From Sphingobacteriales bacterium (GTDB lineage: Bacteria > Bacteroidota > Bacteroidia > Chitinophagales > Chitinophagaceae): DNA of 64,000 nt. The notes under the pieces were generated by a model. The model was not told where the DNA came from and did not search any database. It saw only the letters and a program-made list of their open reading frames with translations. This document shows positions 9,803 through 19,256 of this stretch, piece by piece; positions within the stretch are counted from its first letter, which is position 1; the number at the start of each line of letters is the position of its first letter. The translations under genes were made by a program, and so were the position numbers. The stretch covers positions 19,195 to 83,194 of the forward strand of contig OMJB01000008.1 of the NCBI GenBank assembly GCA_900299255.1. The letters are read 5' to 3'.

Positions 9803-12310
9803 ATGAATTCTGCCGAACAAATAAGGATATGGTGTCACGGAACCTGGTTACAAAAAGCCCGGGAAAATGATGCGATTGAAACCATCACCATTGACAGCAG
9901 GAATATTGAAAAACCAGAAGGTTCACTTTTTGTTGCCCTAAAAACGCCTTTGAGGGACGGCCATGATTTTATTGCAGATTGCTGGCACAAAGGTGTACGA
10001 AATTTTCTGGTATCAGGTGATATTGATACAGCGAAGTATACAGGTGCTAACTTTATTAAAGCAGGGGATACGCTTAAGGCCCTGCAACAGGTTGCAGCGA
10101 AGCACAGAGGTCTGTTCGGGCTTCCTGTTATTGGCATAACCGGCAGTAACGGCAAAACAATGATCAAGGAGTGGCTGTACCAGCTGCTCAGCAGCCAGTA
10201 TAGTATTGTAAGGAGCCCCAAGAGCTACAACTCGCAGGTAGGTGTGCCATTGTCGGTGTGGCAGATTGGACAGGAGCATACCCTGGGGATTTTTGAGGCT
10301 GGTATTTCGAAGCCGGGCGAGATGGAGCACCTGGAACAGATTATAAAGCCAACGATCGGTGTTTTTACAAACATTGGCGAAGCCCATAGCGAAGGTTTTT
10401 TAAATTTAAGGCAGAAGGTAAACGAGAAACTACTGCTATTCAGAAATGTATCTCAGTTGGTATATTGTGCTGATCATGCGGAGCTGAATGAGAGTATAGC
10501 ACATTTTAACAGGCAGGTAAGGAGCGGGACGAAAAATGAACCGTTGCGATTGTTTACATGGTCTCACAACCATGAGGCGGACCTGAGGGTTAGCAGGATT
10601 TTTAATGAGCTAGGCAGAACAACGATTGTGGCTCTGTTCAAAGGGAAGGAAATAAGCATTTCCATTCCGTTCAATGATCTGGCTTCTATAGAAAATGCTA
10701 TTCACTGCTGGTGTGTGATGCTGGTACTGGGCGTAGGCCAGAAACAAATCAGGGAGCGAATGCTGCTGTTGCAGCCGGTGTCAATGCGTATGGAGCTGCG
10801 GCAGGGGATCAATGATTGCACTTTAATCAATGATACATATAATTCAGACCTGACCTCGCTTCAACCGGCTCTACAGTTTCTGGATCAGCAGAAACAGCAT
10901 ATGCTGCACACGCTAATCATGTCTGATATGCTGCAGGTGGGTAAAAGAGATATGGACCTGTATGATGAAGTGGCTGAACAGATAAGCCGAAGAAACATTC
11001 AAAGGTTTATAGGAATAGGCACTGCGCTGTACAAGAACAAGGCATCATTCCGTAAATTCAAAAAGGTAAGGAGTATATTCTTTAAGTCTACAGAAGATTT
11101 TCTTAAGAATTTCCATATGCTCACTTTCAGCAGGGAGGCTATCCTGCTGAAAGGCGCACGCGTTTTTGCATTTGAAAAAATTGCGTTGCTGCTGGAGCAA
11201 AAAGTGCATCAGACAGTGATGTCAATAGACCTTTCGGCTCTGAAAAACAACCTGAATGTGTTCAGGTCTGAATTGGCTCCCGGAGTGAAGACTATGGCAA
11301 TGGTGAAAGCATTTGGTTATGGCAGTGGCAGTTTTGAAATAGCCAGCCTGCTGCAGTTTGCAGGAGTAGATTACCTGAGCGTTGCCTATACAGATGAGGG
11401 TGTTGCACTGCGCAAGGCGGGTATCAGGATGCCCATAATGGTGATGAGCCCGGATGCAGCCTCTTTTGACCGGATGATAGTTTGGAACCTGGAGCCTGAG
11501 ATTTTTAATTTCAGGTCGCTCCACGAATTCCTGAACATTGCCAGTACACTACAGGCGGAACACTATCCGGTACATATAAAACTGGATACAGGGATGCACC
11601 GGCTTGGATTTAATGAGGCGGATATGGATGAACTGGCGCATCAGCTGAATGGAGAAACCCGAATCAGAACAGCCAGCATATTCAGCCATCTGGCAGCCAG
11701 CGATGATCCGAATGAAGATGAATTTACAGCCCGGCAGGGGCGCCTTTTTGAAAAAATGTGCGGGAAGCTTGAAGCGGTATTGCCATCCAAACCTCTGCGG
11801 CACCTGTGCAATTCAGCAGGCATTGTGCGGCATCACGGCCTGCATTATGGCCTGGTAAGGCTGGGGCTGGGATTGTATGGTGTGGACAGCAGCCACATGC
11901 TGCAAAACAGGCTGCGGCAGATCAGTACGCTTACAACAAGTATTGCCCAGATAAGAACCATACCGGCAGGAGACAATATTGGCTACGGGCATCATACAAT
12001 AGCTGCGCAGGAAATGCGTATTGCCACTATTTGCATAGGCTATGCGGATGGCTACCCGCGATCGCTGGGCAATGGCCGGGCCTATGTGCTGATCCATGAT
12101 AAGCCTGCCAAGACTATTGGTTCAATTTGCATGGACATGTGTATGGTAGACATATCCCATATACCTGAAGCAAAGGAAGGCGATGACGCCATTATTTTTG
12201 GTAAGCAGCTTCCGGTTACACAGCTTGCATCGTGGGCTGGAACGATATCCTACGAAATTATGACCAGCATTTCACAGCGGGTGAAAAGAGTGTATGTAAA
12301 TGAGGAGTAG
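9803..12310 (+). CDS. murF-alr: Bifunctional UDP-N-acetylmuramoyl-tripeptide:D-Ala-D-Ala ligase / alanine racemase
   Basis: N-terminal Mur ligase P-loop GITGSNGKTMIKEW; C-terminal Alr VKAFGYGSGSFEIA, KLDTGMHRLGF, IGYADGYPR. Confidence 0.9.
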   Translation: MNSAEQIRIWCHGTWLQKARENDAIETITIDSRNIEKPEGSLFVALKTPLRDGHDFIADCWHKGVRNFLVSGDIDTAKYTGANFIKAGDTLKALQQVAAKHRGLFGLPVIGITGSNGKTMIKEWLYQLLSSQYSIVRSPKSYNSQVGVPLSVWQIGQEHTLGIFEAGISKPGEMEHLEQIIKPTIGVFTNIGEAHSEGFLNLRQKVNEKLLLFRNVSQLVYCADHAELNESIAHFNRQVRSGTKNEPLRLFTWSHNHEADLRVSRIFNELGRTTIVALFKGKEISISIPFNDLASIENAIHCWCVMLVLGVGQKQIRERMLLLQPVSMRMELRQGINDCTLINDTYNSDLTSLQPALQFLDQQKQHMLHTLIMSDMLQVGKRDMDLYDEVAEQISRRNIQRFIGIGTALYKNKASFRKFKKVRSIFFKSTEDFLKNFHMLTFSREAILLKGARVFAFEKIALLLEQKVHQTVMSIDLSALKNNLNVFRSELAPGVKTMAMVKAFGYGSGSFEIASLLQFAGVDYLSVAYTDEGVALRKAGIRMPIMVMSPDAASFDRMIVWNLEPEIFNFRSLHEFLNIASTLQAEHYPVHIKLDTGMHRLGFNEADMDELAHQLNGETRIRTASIFSHLAASDDPNEDEFTARQGRLFEKMCGKLEAVLPSKPLRHLCNSAGIVRHHGLHYGLVRLGLGLYGVDSSHMLQNRLRQISTLTTSIAQIRTIPAGDNIGYGHHTIAAQEMRIATICIGYADGYPRSLGNGRAYVLIHDKPAKTIGSICMDMCMVDISHIPEAKEGDDAIIFGKQLPVTQLASWAGTISYEIMTSISQRVKRVYVNEE

Positions 12311-12331
12311 AGCCTTTTTAAGCAGCTAAAA

Positions 12332-13186
12332 TCAGTTCAACAGTTTTTTGTAGTACCTGATCATGCCTTCCATAGGGCTTTTGATTACGTTGCCTATCTC
12401 TAGTTCGTATTGCTGGCAAAGGTTTTCGAGAACGTCTTTGAATTCATAAGCTACTGAGCCTGAAAAATACAAAGGAAGGTTCCAGGTGTGCCGGTGCTTT
12501 AAAATACTGGTATGGAAAAAGTCGTTGAGGCAATCTTCTATAATATTCTCAACCATATAGTGGCCGCGGTTCTCCTTAATGAGGGTTACAAACGAAGCCA
12601 GGTATCTGTTAGGGTTGGGCTGGTGATAGAGCCTGTTTACAATCTCCCTGATGTCATTGCCGAATCGCATTTCAAATGCGGCTCTGAGTTCCTGATCAAA
12701 GGTTTCGTAGGCATAATACTGCAGGATGCGCTTGCCGATGTAGTTGCCACCGCCCTCATCGCCGGCGATATAGCCCAGCGATGGTTTCTGTTCCTGTATC
12801 TTTTTACCGTTATAATAGCAGCTGGCACTGCCTGTGCCTAAAATACACACTACTCCGGGTTTATCGCCGCATAAAGCCCTGCAGGCAGCCAGCATATCGC
12901 CGCGCACTTCTATTTTTTTGATGCCAAAATGCCCGCGCAGAATTGCTTTCAGAAAAGATTGTTTTTGCGGATTGGCGGCACCTGCTCCAAAATAGTGAAG
13001 ATAATCTACCGAAGCCTTTTCAGCTGGCCATGGAAGTTCATTCTTCAGCATATCGGATATAAACTCTCCGGACTGTATATAGGGATTGATACCCTGTGTG
13101 CTGAACCGGACAGGTTTCTTTCCCTTTCGGAGTAGGCACCAGTCGGTTTTTGTTGATCCGCTATCGGCAATCAGGTAGGATGCCAT
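12332..13186 (-). CDS. BadF/BadG/BcrA/BcrD-type ATPase, N-acetylglucosamine kinase-like
   Basis: LIADSGSTKTDWCLL, VVCILGTGSASCYYNG, GYIAGDEGGGNYIGKRILQ. Confidence 0.8.
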   Translation of the reverse strand: MASYLIADSGSTKTDWCLLRKGKKPVRFSTQGINPYIQSGEFISDMLKNELPWPAEKASVDYLHYFGAGAANPQKQSFLKAILRGHFGIKKIEVRGDMLAACRALCGDKPGVVCILGTGSASCYYNGKKIQEQKPSLGYIAGDEGGGNYIGKRILQYYAYETFDQELRAAFEMRFGNDIREIVNRLYHQPNPNRYLASFVTLIKENRGHYMVENIIEDCLNDFFHTSILKHRHTWNLPLYFSGSVAYEFKDVLENLCQQYELEIGNVIKSPMEGMIRYYKKLLN

Positions 13187-13295
13187 ATGTTGTTATTGTA
13201 TAACAAATATGCAAAAATTAATGTCATTTTCCTAATTCTTTAACAATATTGTGTATTGGCTAAAAGGCCTAAATTTGCTGTAAACAGTACCGATT

Positions 13296-14171
13296 TTGGC
13301 AGCGATAGTATTTTACATCACATTACCATTTATTTACCTGCTGTCTATACTGCCTTTCCCTGTCCTGTACCTGTTTTCTGATTTCCTTTTTTTTGTGCTG
13401 TATACCTGTATAGGCTACCGTAAAAAAGTAGTGCTGCAGAACCTGCGTAATGCTTTCCCCGATAAGTCGGAAAAGGAGATAGGCAGGATAAGCAGGGCGT
13501 TTTTTCACAATCTCTGCGATTTTATGGTGGAGACATTCAAGATACTGACCATCAGCAAAAAAGGTATTATCAGGCGGTGTAAATTTAATGAGGCAGGGCT
13601 GGAGCTTTTTGCCCGATATGCTAATGAAGAGAAGAGTGTAATTATGGTAATGGGGCATATAGGCAACTGGGAGTGGGCGGGCCATCCGTTCAGTTTGCTG
13701 TGCCGGCAAAAACTGGTTGTGCTATACCATCCGCTAAGCAACAGGTATTTCGAAAAACTGATGCTGGGCATGCGCAGCCGTTTTGGCACAAAGATGATAC
13801 CCATGAAAACGGCTTTTAAGGAGATGGTGGCGAACCGTAAGCAACTGACAGCCACGGTATTTATTTCTGACCAGACGCCCATGCCCGAAAATGCACACTG
13901 GACAACTTTTCTGAATCAGGATACGCCAGTGTTCAAGGGTACAGAAGTGATAGCAAAGAAGCTGAACCAGCCGGTGGTATACTGCTGTGTAAAGAAAGTA
14001 AAAAGGGGGTATTATGAAATGTTTGCGGAAACCCTGGCTGATGACCCGGCCTCAACTGCAGATGGTGAGATCACTGAAATGCATACCAAACGAACTGAGC
14101 TTGATATACTGGAGTGCCCTGAATCCTGGCTTTGGTCGCACCGCAGGTGGAAATACAAACGGCCTGCCTAG
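13296..14171 (+). CDS. Lysophospholipid / lipid A biosynthesis acyltransferase (LpxL-like)
   Basis: VIMVMGHIGNWEWAGHPFSLL (HxxxWE-like), FISDQTPMPENAHWTTFLNQDTPVFKGTEVIAKKLNQPVVYC. TTG start. Confidence 0.85.
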   Translation: MAAIVFYITLPFIYLLSILPFPVLYLFSDFLFFVLYTCIGYRKKVVLQNLRNAFPDKSEKEIGRISRAFFHNLCDFMVETFKILTISKKGIIRRCKFNEAGLELFARYANEEKSVIMVMGHIGNWEWAGHPFSLLCRQKLVVLYHPLSNRYFEKLMLGMRSRFGTKMIPMKTAFKEMVANRKQLTATVFISDQTPMPENAHWTTFLNQDTPVFKGTEVIAKKLNQPVVYCCVKKVKRGYYEMFAETLADDPASTADGEITEMHTKRTELDILECPESWLWSHRRWKYKRPA

Positions 14172-14794
14172 TTGTGTTTACTTCCGTTTTTTCTTTTTTG
14201 CAGCCAGCGGTTTCCTTTGTATGCCAGCCATGATGAACCCGCGCCGATTACGGCACCGGCCAGCACATCGGTAGGGTAGTGCACGCCCAGGTGCAGCCTT
14301 GAGTAACCTACAGCCGCAGCCCAGAGATACGACGGGGCTATTACATACCACTTTGGATAACTGATACTCAGCGATGTGGCTGTGCTGAATGCAAACGAAG
14401 TATGGCCTGACGGGAACGAATGATCAGTATAATTTTCGTAAGGCTGTATATCGGGGTAGGTGGTAAATGGCCGAGGGCGGTTGACAGCGTATTTTAGCCC
14501 ATAGGAGAGTACTGCATTGATGGCATATCCGCCAATTGTTTGCAGGCCGTTTGCGAGGGCCGTTGAATCATGCCTGGCATATCCGTAAACAAGCTCACCT
14601 AAAGGGACAGCCATGCTTACCGGATAGTCGAAATTGGTAATGTTTTTCATGGCCACATCCAGTGACCGGTCGCGATGCACGTTGATGCTGCGCAGCAGTT
14701 CTATATCAGTATTCTGGGCAAAAGCACCCGACGAAAAAAATAAAACAATCAGTGCTGTACAACGGAGAATGCAAAAACGAAAGATGCCCGGCAT
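14168..14794 (-). CDS. PAP2 family phosphatase
   Basis: KYAVNRPRPF, SFPSGHTSFAFSTA, RLHLGVHYPTDVLAGAVIG. Confidence 0.88.
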   Translation of the reverse strand: MPGIFRFCILRCTALIVLFFSSGAFAQNTDIELLRSINVHRDRSLDVAMKNITNFDYPVSMAVPLGELVYGYARHDSTALANGLQTIGGYAINAVLSYGLKYAVNRPRPFTTYPDIQPYENYTDHSFPSGHTSFAFSTATSLSISYPKWYVIAPSYLWAAAVGYSRLHLGVHYPTDVLAGAVIGAGSSWLAYKGNRWLQKRKNGSKHN

Positions 14795-14869
14795 GAGGGC
14801 TTAAAAGTAGTTATAATTAAATAGTTTTATAGGAGTGAAAAATAAAAAATGGAGGGGCAATACTCTTTT

Positions 14870-14899
14870 TTTGAAGTTTCGGGATAAATGTTATCTTTG
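14870..14899 (+). promoter_or_regulatory. Bacteroidota-type promoter (-33 TTTG, -7 TATCTTTG) for tRNA-Phe
   Basis: TTTG at 14870-14873, 18-nt spacer, TATCTTTG at 14892-14899, tRNA begins 14917. Confidence 0.65.
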
Positions 14900-14916
14900 C
14901 AGTCCGAAAAACAAAT

Positions 14917-14992
14917 GGTGCGGTAGCTCAGTCGGTAGAGCAAAGGACTGAAAATCCTTGTGTCGCCGGTTCGATCCCGGCTCACACCACCA
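14917..14992 (+). tRNA. tRNA-Phe(GAA), CCA encoded
   Basis: Cloverleaf: GGTGCGG-TA-GCTC..GAGC-A-AAGGA CTGAAAA TCCTT-GTGTC-GCCGG TTCGATC CCGGC-TCACACC-A-CCA. One C5:A68 mismatch in the acceptor stem. Confidence 0.93.
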
Positions 14993-15001
14993 GATTTCGA
15001 A

Positions 15002-15038
15002 AAAGGGTTTCAGCGTTTGTTGAAACCCTTTGTTTTTT
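15002..15038 (+). terminator. Intrinsic terminator after tRNA-Phe
   Basis: Stem AAAGGGTTTCA/TGAAACCCTTT followed by GTTTTTT. Confidence 0.8.
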
Positions 15039-15291
15039 GCTGACGGTTTTTTGTGCAGGGAGGATAATGCTCACAAAAAAATCATCGTATTAGGTTAGAA
15101 GTTGGGTTTGAAATAGGCACACAAAACGACATCGGAGTATTGCAAAGCAAATAGATGTATTGACCTCAGCTCACATTTTTCCTCTCTCTAGCCTATTTGA
15201 ATCAAATTTCCCTTGTTGAAACCCAATGACGTACCCAAACTGTTGGTGAAGTTCCGGAAATGGTACAGTTTCACATTGTCAGCCCTGTTCC

Positions 15292-17109
15292 TTATGCAAG
15301 TACCAGCGGTGCGGCTTCATTCTTTAGTGGTATGGGGAGATTTGCAATGGCTTTCTGCATTTTTTCCAGCTGACTGCTCATTGTGTTTAGATACCCGGCT
15401 GTTTCATTTTTTATGTCTGACAACAGCGTTTTATGATATTCAACACCTTTCAGCAGGTTCTCTTTGAAAGTGCTGTAGTACTTATTTTGTTTGGCATTTA
15501 CAGCGTATTTGCCCTGTTCTATTGTTTTGTGCAGGTAATCTATATAGAGCTGCAGCTCATTAACAAACATGTGCGGGCGGGGCAGCGAATTGAGTAAACT
15601 GATGCGGCCATAAATATGACCAACCATTTGCTGAAGGGAATAAATGCCTGAAAAGTAAGCCAGATTAGGCCCGGGGCATATGGATACCGCTGTTAATCTG
15701 TGCTCCACGGGCAATTCGTCTTTTAGCAGCACAGACACGGTAAGCCCTTCACACAAACAATCTTTCTCAACAATCTTGTTGTACTCTACCTGAAATTGTT
15801 CAGGCGGCAGGCCCTTTTCTTCCAGTTGTTTTATTTTCAGGTCCTGGTACTGGCGAGATGAAGTGCAGATAGGCGCAATGGTGAATTCGGTGTCGGTAGA
15901 TAAGAATTTCTTGTAGCAGGGGCTCCCGGGGCGGTTTTTCCGGATTCTGTCCTGGCGCTGTTGTTCTGAAGTGCAGGGCCTGAAATTATTAAAAGGTATA
16001 CCGAGCGGCGATGCCCAGCTTATATAATAGTCTTCTTTTTTTGCCTGAGCCAGTTGCTGTAAGGTGTGTTCATTCACATTGGTGGTTTCAGGCACAAGCA
16101 AAAATGGGCTGCCCCAGCCGGTTGCATCAACTCCGTAATGGCTTCTTAAAAATGCATCTTCATTTGCAGTGCCAATGCCACCCTGCACTGTTATTTTAAA
16201 ATCAGGATGGCTGGTAAAGGTGGCCAAGCCTTTTGCTGCCAGTGATGCATTGCAGATTTCAAATAACTCGTTCTCCAGCTCTGGCCTTTTCTGTTTGAAT
16301 TCATCTAAAATGGGACCCAGCAGCAGTCCGTCGGTAGCGAATGCATGGCCACCGCAGTTCAGGCCAGACTCAATTCTGAATTCAGATATCCAGATGCCCT
16401 TTTTTGCAAGAATTTTACCCTGTATCAATGCTGACCGGTAGTCGCTTACTTTAAGGATGATCTTCTTATTGAGTATGCCATCGTTATCCGGATAGAAATC
16501 ACTGAAACTCTCAATGTAATTATATAGCCTGGGGTTGTACCCTGCAGAGAGAATAACTGATGAGCGGAGATTGCTATTGGCAAACCCTCTGAACGCAGAC
16601 AGCGCATCTGAATATTCGGCAGGCATGGGTGTGCCATCATCCGAAATTTTGAGGTTGTCCACTTTTGCCATGATGTTTACATCAATAGCGCCTGCGCTGA
16701 TATAGTTGCGTAGCTCTTCCTGCAGCTTTGTTTTTTGTACTCCATCAGGGAGTGCATTCATTTCCAGGTACTTTTTCCTTACGGGTGATCCGTCAGGAAG
16801 CATTTCGAAGTACTTGACAATATCCCGGCCTTCCTCAAAGGGTTGAGTTTTAAGCTCGCTTACCTGATGGTTTACAATCCTTTCCAGCAAGTTTAAGTAA
16901 GCAGTAATGCGTTTGGCACGATAGTCGTCATCGCTGGTTGTTATGGGATTGTAGGCCTCATTCGATTTCTTACAATAGAATTCACGCATTTTTTCAACCA
17001 GGCCATCTTCAATAATGGATACGACTGAAGAAATACCAAAACGCGCAACTTTAACGGGTGTATCAATGGAATAGCTGATTCCCAGAACCGGAATATGAAA
17101 TGTATGCAT
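15292..17109 (-). CDS. Conserved 605-aa hypothetical protein, possibly an FMN/TIM-barrel (nitronate monooxygenase-like) fold
   Basis: Long ORF with GLNCGGHAFATDGLLLGPIL and FKITVQGGIGTANEDAFLRSHYGVDATGWGSPFLLVPE; several Cys residues. Confidence 0.6.
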   Translation of the reverse strand: MHTFHIPVLGISYSIDTPVKVARFGISSVVSIIEDGLVEKMREFYCKKSNEAYNPITTSDDDYRAKRITAYLNLLERIVNHQVSELKTQPFEEGRDIVKYFEMLPDGSPVRKKYLEMNALPDGVQKTKLQEELRNYISAGAIDVNIMAKVDNLKISDDGTPMPAEYSDALSAFRGFANSNLRSSVILSAGYNPRLYNYIESFSDFYPDNDGILNKKIILKVSDYRSALIQGKILAKKGIWISEFRIESGLNCGGHAFATDGLLLGPILDEFKQKRPELENELFEICNASLAAKGLATFTSHPDFKITVQGGIGTANEDAFLRSHYGVDATGWGSPFLLVPETTNVNEHTLQQLAQAKKEDYYISWASPLGIPFNNFRPCTSEQQRQDRIRKNRPGSPCYKKFLSTDTEFTIAPICTSSRQYQDLKIKQLEEKGLPPEQFQVEYNKIVEKDCLCEGLTVSVLLKDELPVEHRLTAVSICPGPNLAYFSGIYSLQQMVGHIYGRISLLNSLPRPHMFVNELQLYIDYLHKTIEQGKYAVNAKQNKYYSTFKENLLKGVEYHKTLLSDIKNETAGYLNTMSSQLEKMQKAIANLPIPLKNEAAPLVLA

Positions 17110-17347
17110 TGGCGAAAATCATCTATGAATATATAGTACTGTATGCAAAATTATCTGAACTAGCTTTTGGCAATTATGACGATGGTCATAATATCCGGTG
17201 CTGCCGGCAGGACATTTATCATAATTCAAACAGGAGGCGAGGGTAAAATTATCTGACGAAGCTGTCCTGATTTGTATGGTTAGCAAATCAGGCTGTGAGC
17301 CAGAGTAATGGATAAACGATTAATTTTACCAGACGATAGGGGTATTT

Positions 17348-17971
17348 ATGAAAAAGTTAATCGTATTTGTTGTTGTAGTTATATTATTTGGATCCTGCGC
17401 ATCAGCTCCGGTTCCCGGTAACGAAATTAACGGATGTGATGTGCATGGCTCTGCGCGCCCCGACAGGCCAGAGTACAAACTTAATGAGTACAAGAACCGG
17501 TATGCATTTCCAAAACCGGAAGATTTTGCTTCAGGAATTACGCTGGAACAGTTAATGCAGAGTGGCAGCGAACATGATTTTCCGGTAGAGAAAGCAGTGG
17601 ACCTATCTGGTTATGTATTCAGCGTGAAAATTGGCGGCGTGGAAACCTGCAACTGTAAAACTAAGGATGAAGCATACAGGGACACTCATATAGAACTTAC
17701 GCCCGATGATCAGCATACTGGGCCTGAATACAGATTGATTGTTGAAGTAACACCGAGGGTAAGGGCGTTGATGGGTGCAAAAGGTACTGACTGGTCGACA
17801 GAAGAACTGAAAAAGCTGCTGCCGGGGCACCATATAAACGTGACTGGCTGGCTGTTTTACGATGAAGAACACAAAAGCCAGTCTTTTGCCACCAAACCCC
17901 GGGGCGAGCATAACTGGCGGGCGAGCTGCTGGGAGATTCATCCGGTAACGGATATCAAAGTGCTGGATTAA
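17348..17971 (+). CDS. Hypothetical lipoprotein
   Basis: Lipobox VILFGSCAS near the N-terminus; no confident family. Confidence 0.6.
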   Translation: MKKLIVFVVVVILFGSCASAPVPGNEINGCDVHGSARPDRPEYKLNEYKNRYAFPKPEDFASGITLEQLMQSGSEHDFPVEKAVDLSGYVFSVKIGGVETCNCKTKDEAYRDTHIELTPDDQHTGPEYRLIVEVTPRVRALMGAKGTDWSTEELKKLLPGHHINVTGWLFYDEEHKSQSFATKPRGEHNWRASCWEIHPVTDIKVLD

Positions 17972-18107
17972 ACCAAGAGCATTTTAACTTTACGGATGAT
18001 GGCAAATGCAGGCATACGATTGTTGCATATCAACTTACGTCATTGGGTACATTTCATGCTGCAATTTGCCTGTAAGAAATATTAGCAAACCTAAAACTAT
18101 TATTGCA

Positions 18108-18521
18108 ATGGCTAAACTGGCAAAATTTAAAACGACAGAAAACGAGACGAGTGTTGAAGCATTTATTGCTGGCGTGCTGCCCGAACAAAAACGCGAAGAC
18201 AGCCAGGTGCTGATTGAAATGATGGGAAAAGCAACGAAGGAAAAACCAAAAATGTGGGGTAGTTCGTTAATTGGTTTTGGGAAACTGATTTATACCAGCC
18301 CAAGCGGAAGGGCGGTAGAGTGGTTTAAAGTTGGGTTTTCTCCGCGAAAGGCCAACCTCTCGCTTTATTTTATGGGAATTGATGCAAAGGTTAGGGAATC
18401 CCTTTTGTTGAAGCTGGGCAAGCATAAGACAGACGGCGGCTGTGTATATATCAATAAGCTGGCTGATGTGGATATCGAAGTGCTGAAAGAATTGATTGAT
18501 GCAGGTATAGCTGGCAAATAA
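18108..18521 (+). CDS. DUF1801-type (YdhG-like) protein
   Basis: MAKLAKFKTTENETSVEAFIAGV...WGSSLIGFGKLIYTSPSGRAVEWFKVGFSPRKANLSLYFM. Start moved from 18006 to the ATG at 18108. Confidence 0.75.
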   Translation: MAKLAKFKTTENETSVEAFIAGVLPEQKREDSQVLIEMMGKATKEKPKMWGSSLIGFGKLIYTSPSGRAVEWFKVGFSPRKANLSLYFMGIDAKVRESLLLKLGKHKTDGGCVYINKLADVDIEVLKELIDAGIAGK

Positions 18522-18565
18522 TACTACAGCACTTGTTGCCCCAAAGGCATGAAGTTAAACTCTGA

Positions 18566-19030
18566 TTACAGTTTTTTCAAGAAGATCACTTTGTCGTCTC
18601 CTTCTTTCCAGAAATCTTTTATTGTGCCCGCAATGGTGTAACCTGCCTTTTTATAAAAATTTCTTGTTTGAGCGAATTGATCGTCACTAGACGTTTCTAC
18701 AATTAATATTCTTTTCTGCTGCTCCTTTAAATGGTTCTCTATATATGCCAACATTGCGCTTCCAATTCCTTTGCCTTGCTGCTTTTTGTCAACAGCTATA
18801 GCCAGCAGATTGTAAGTGCCGTCTGTAAGTTTTTCGGGGACACAATACCCCAGGCCAACTGGTATATTCTCCTGGGCATAGGTAAACCAGATTTCACCTG
18901 AGCCGGGCTCAGTGAAGTAGGGTGCTATCATATCATCCAGCAATTCAAACGGGAACAGTTCGCTGGAGTCGAGTATGTTTTTTATTGAGTTCAGGTCGGC
19001 TGCTACAATAGGTCGGATAATATTGTTCAC
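18566..19030 (-). CDS. GNAT family N-acetyltransferase
   Basis: NLLAIAVDKKQQGKGIGSAMLAYIENHL. The 19264 start would run through the 19208-19238 terminator, so a GTG at 19030 is preferred. Confidence 0.75.
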   Translation of the reverse strand: MNNIIRPIVAADLNSIKNILDSSELFPFELLDDMIAPYFTEPGSGEIWFTYAQENIPVGLGYCVPEKLTDGTYNLLAIAVDKKQQGKGIGSAMLAYIENHLKEQQKRILIVETSSDDQFAQTRNFYKKAGYTIAGTIKDFWKEGDDKVIFLKKL

Positions 19031-19202
19031 TTGATTCAGTTGAAATGGGAGTAAAGTTGATTTCCAAAGATAACAAAAAGCAGCAGCGCATTTTAATTGG
19101 AATACAATTTTTGCGGTGTGCTGTTGGGGTATGCCAGAAATAATATGTGTAGAGGTGAATGCTGATTGGTGGCGCAGCATTGCCTGTTCGCCCGGTTTTA
19201 AA

Positions 19203-19238
19203 TAAAAAAGCCGGCCTGCTGTTGCTGCAGACCGGCTT
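19203..19238 (-). terminator. Intrinsic terminator of the giant adhesin gene
   Basis: AAGCCGG...CCGGCTT with inner CTGC/GCAG pairing; T-run on minus strand. Confidence 0.78.
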
Positions 19239-19256
19239 CTCTCCATCTTTTTGTTT

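Noticed and set aside
9803-12310. MurF-Alr fusion as a novel architecture
   Set aside because: This fusion is well known in Bacteroidota.
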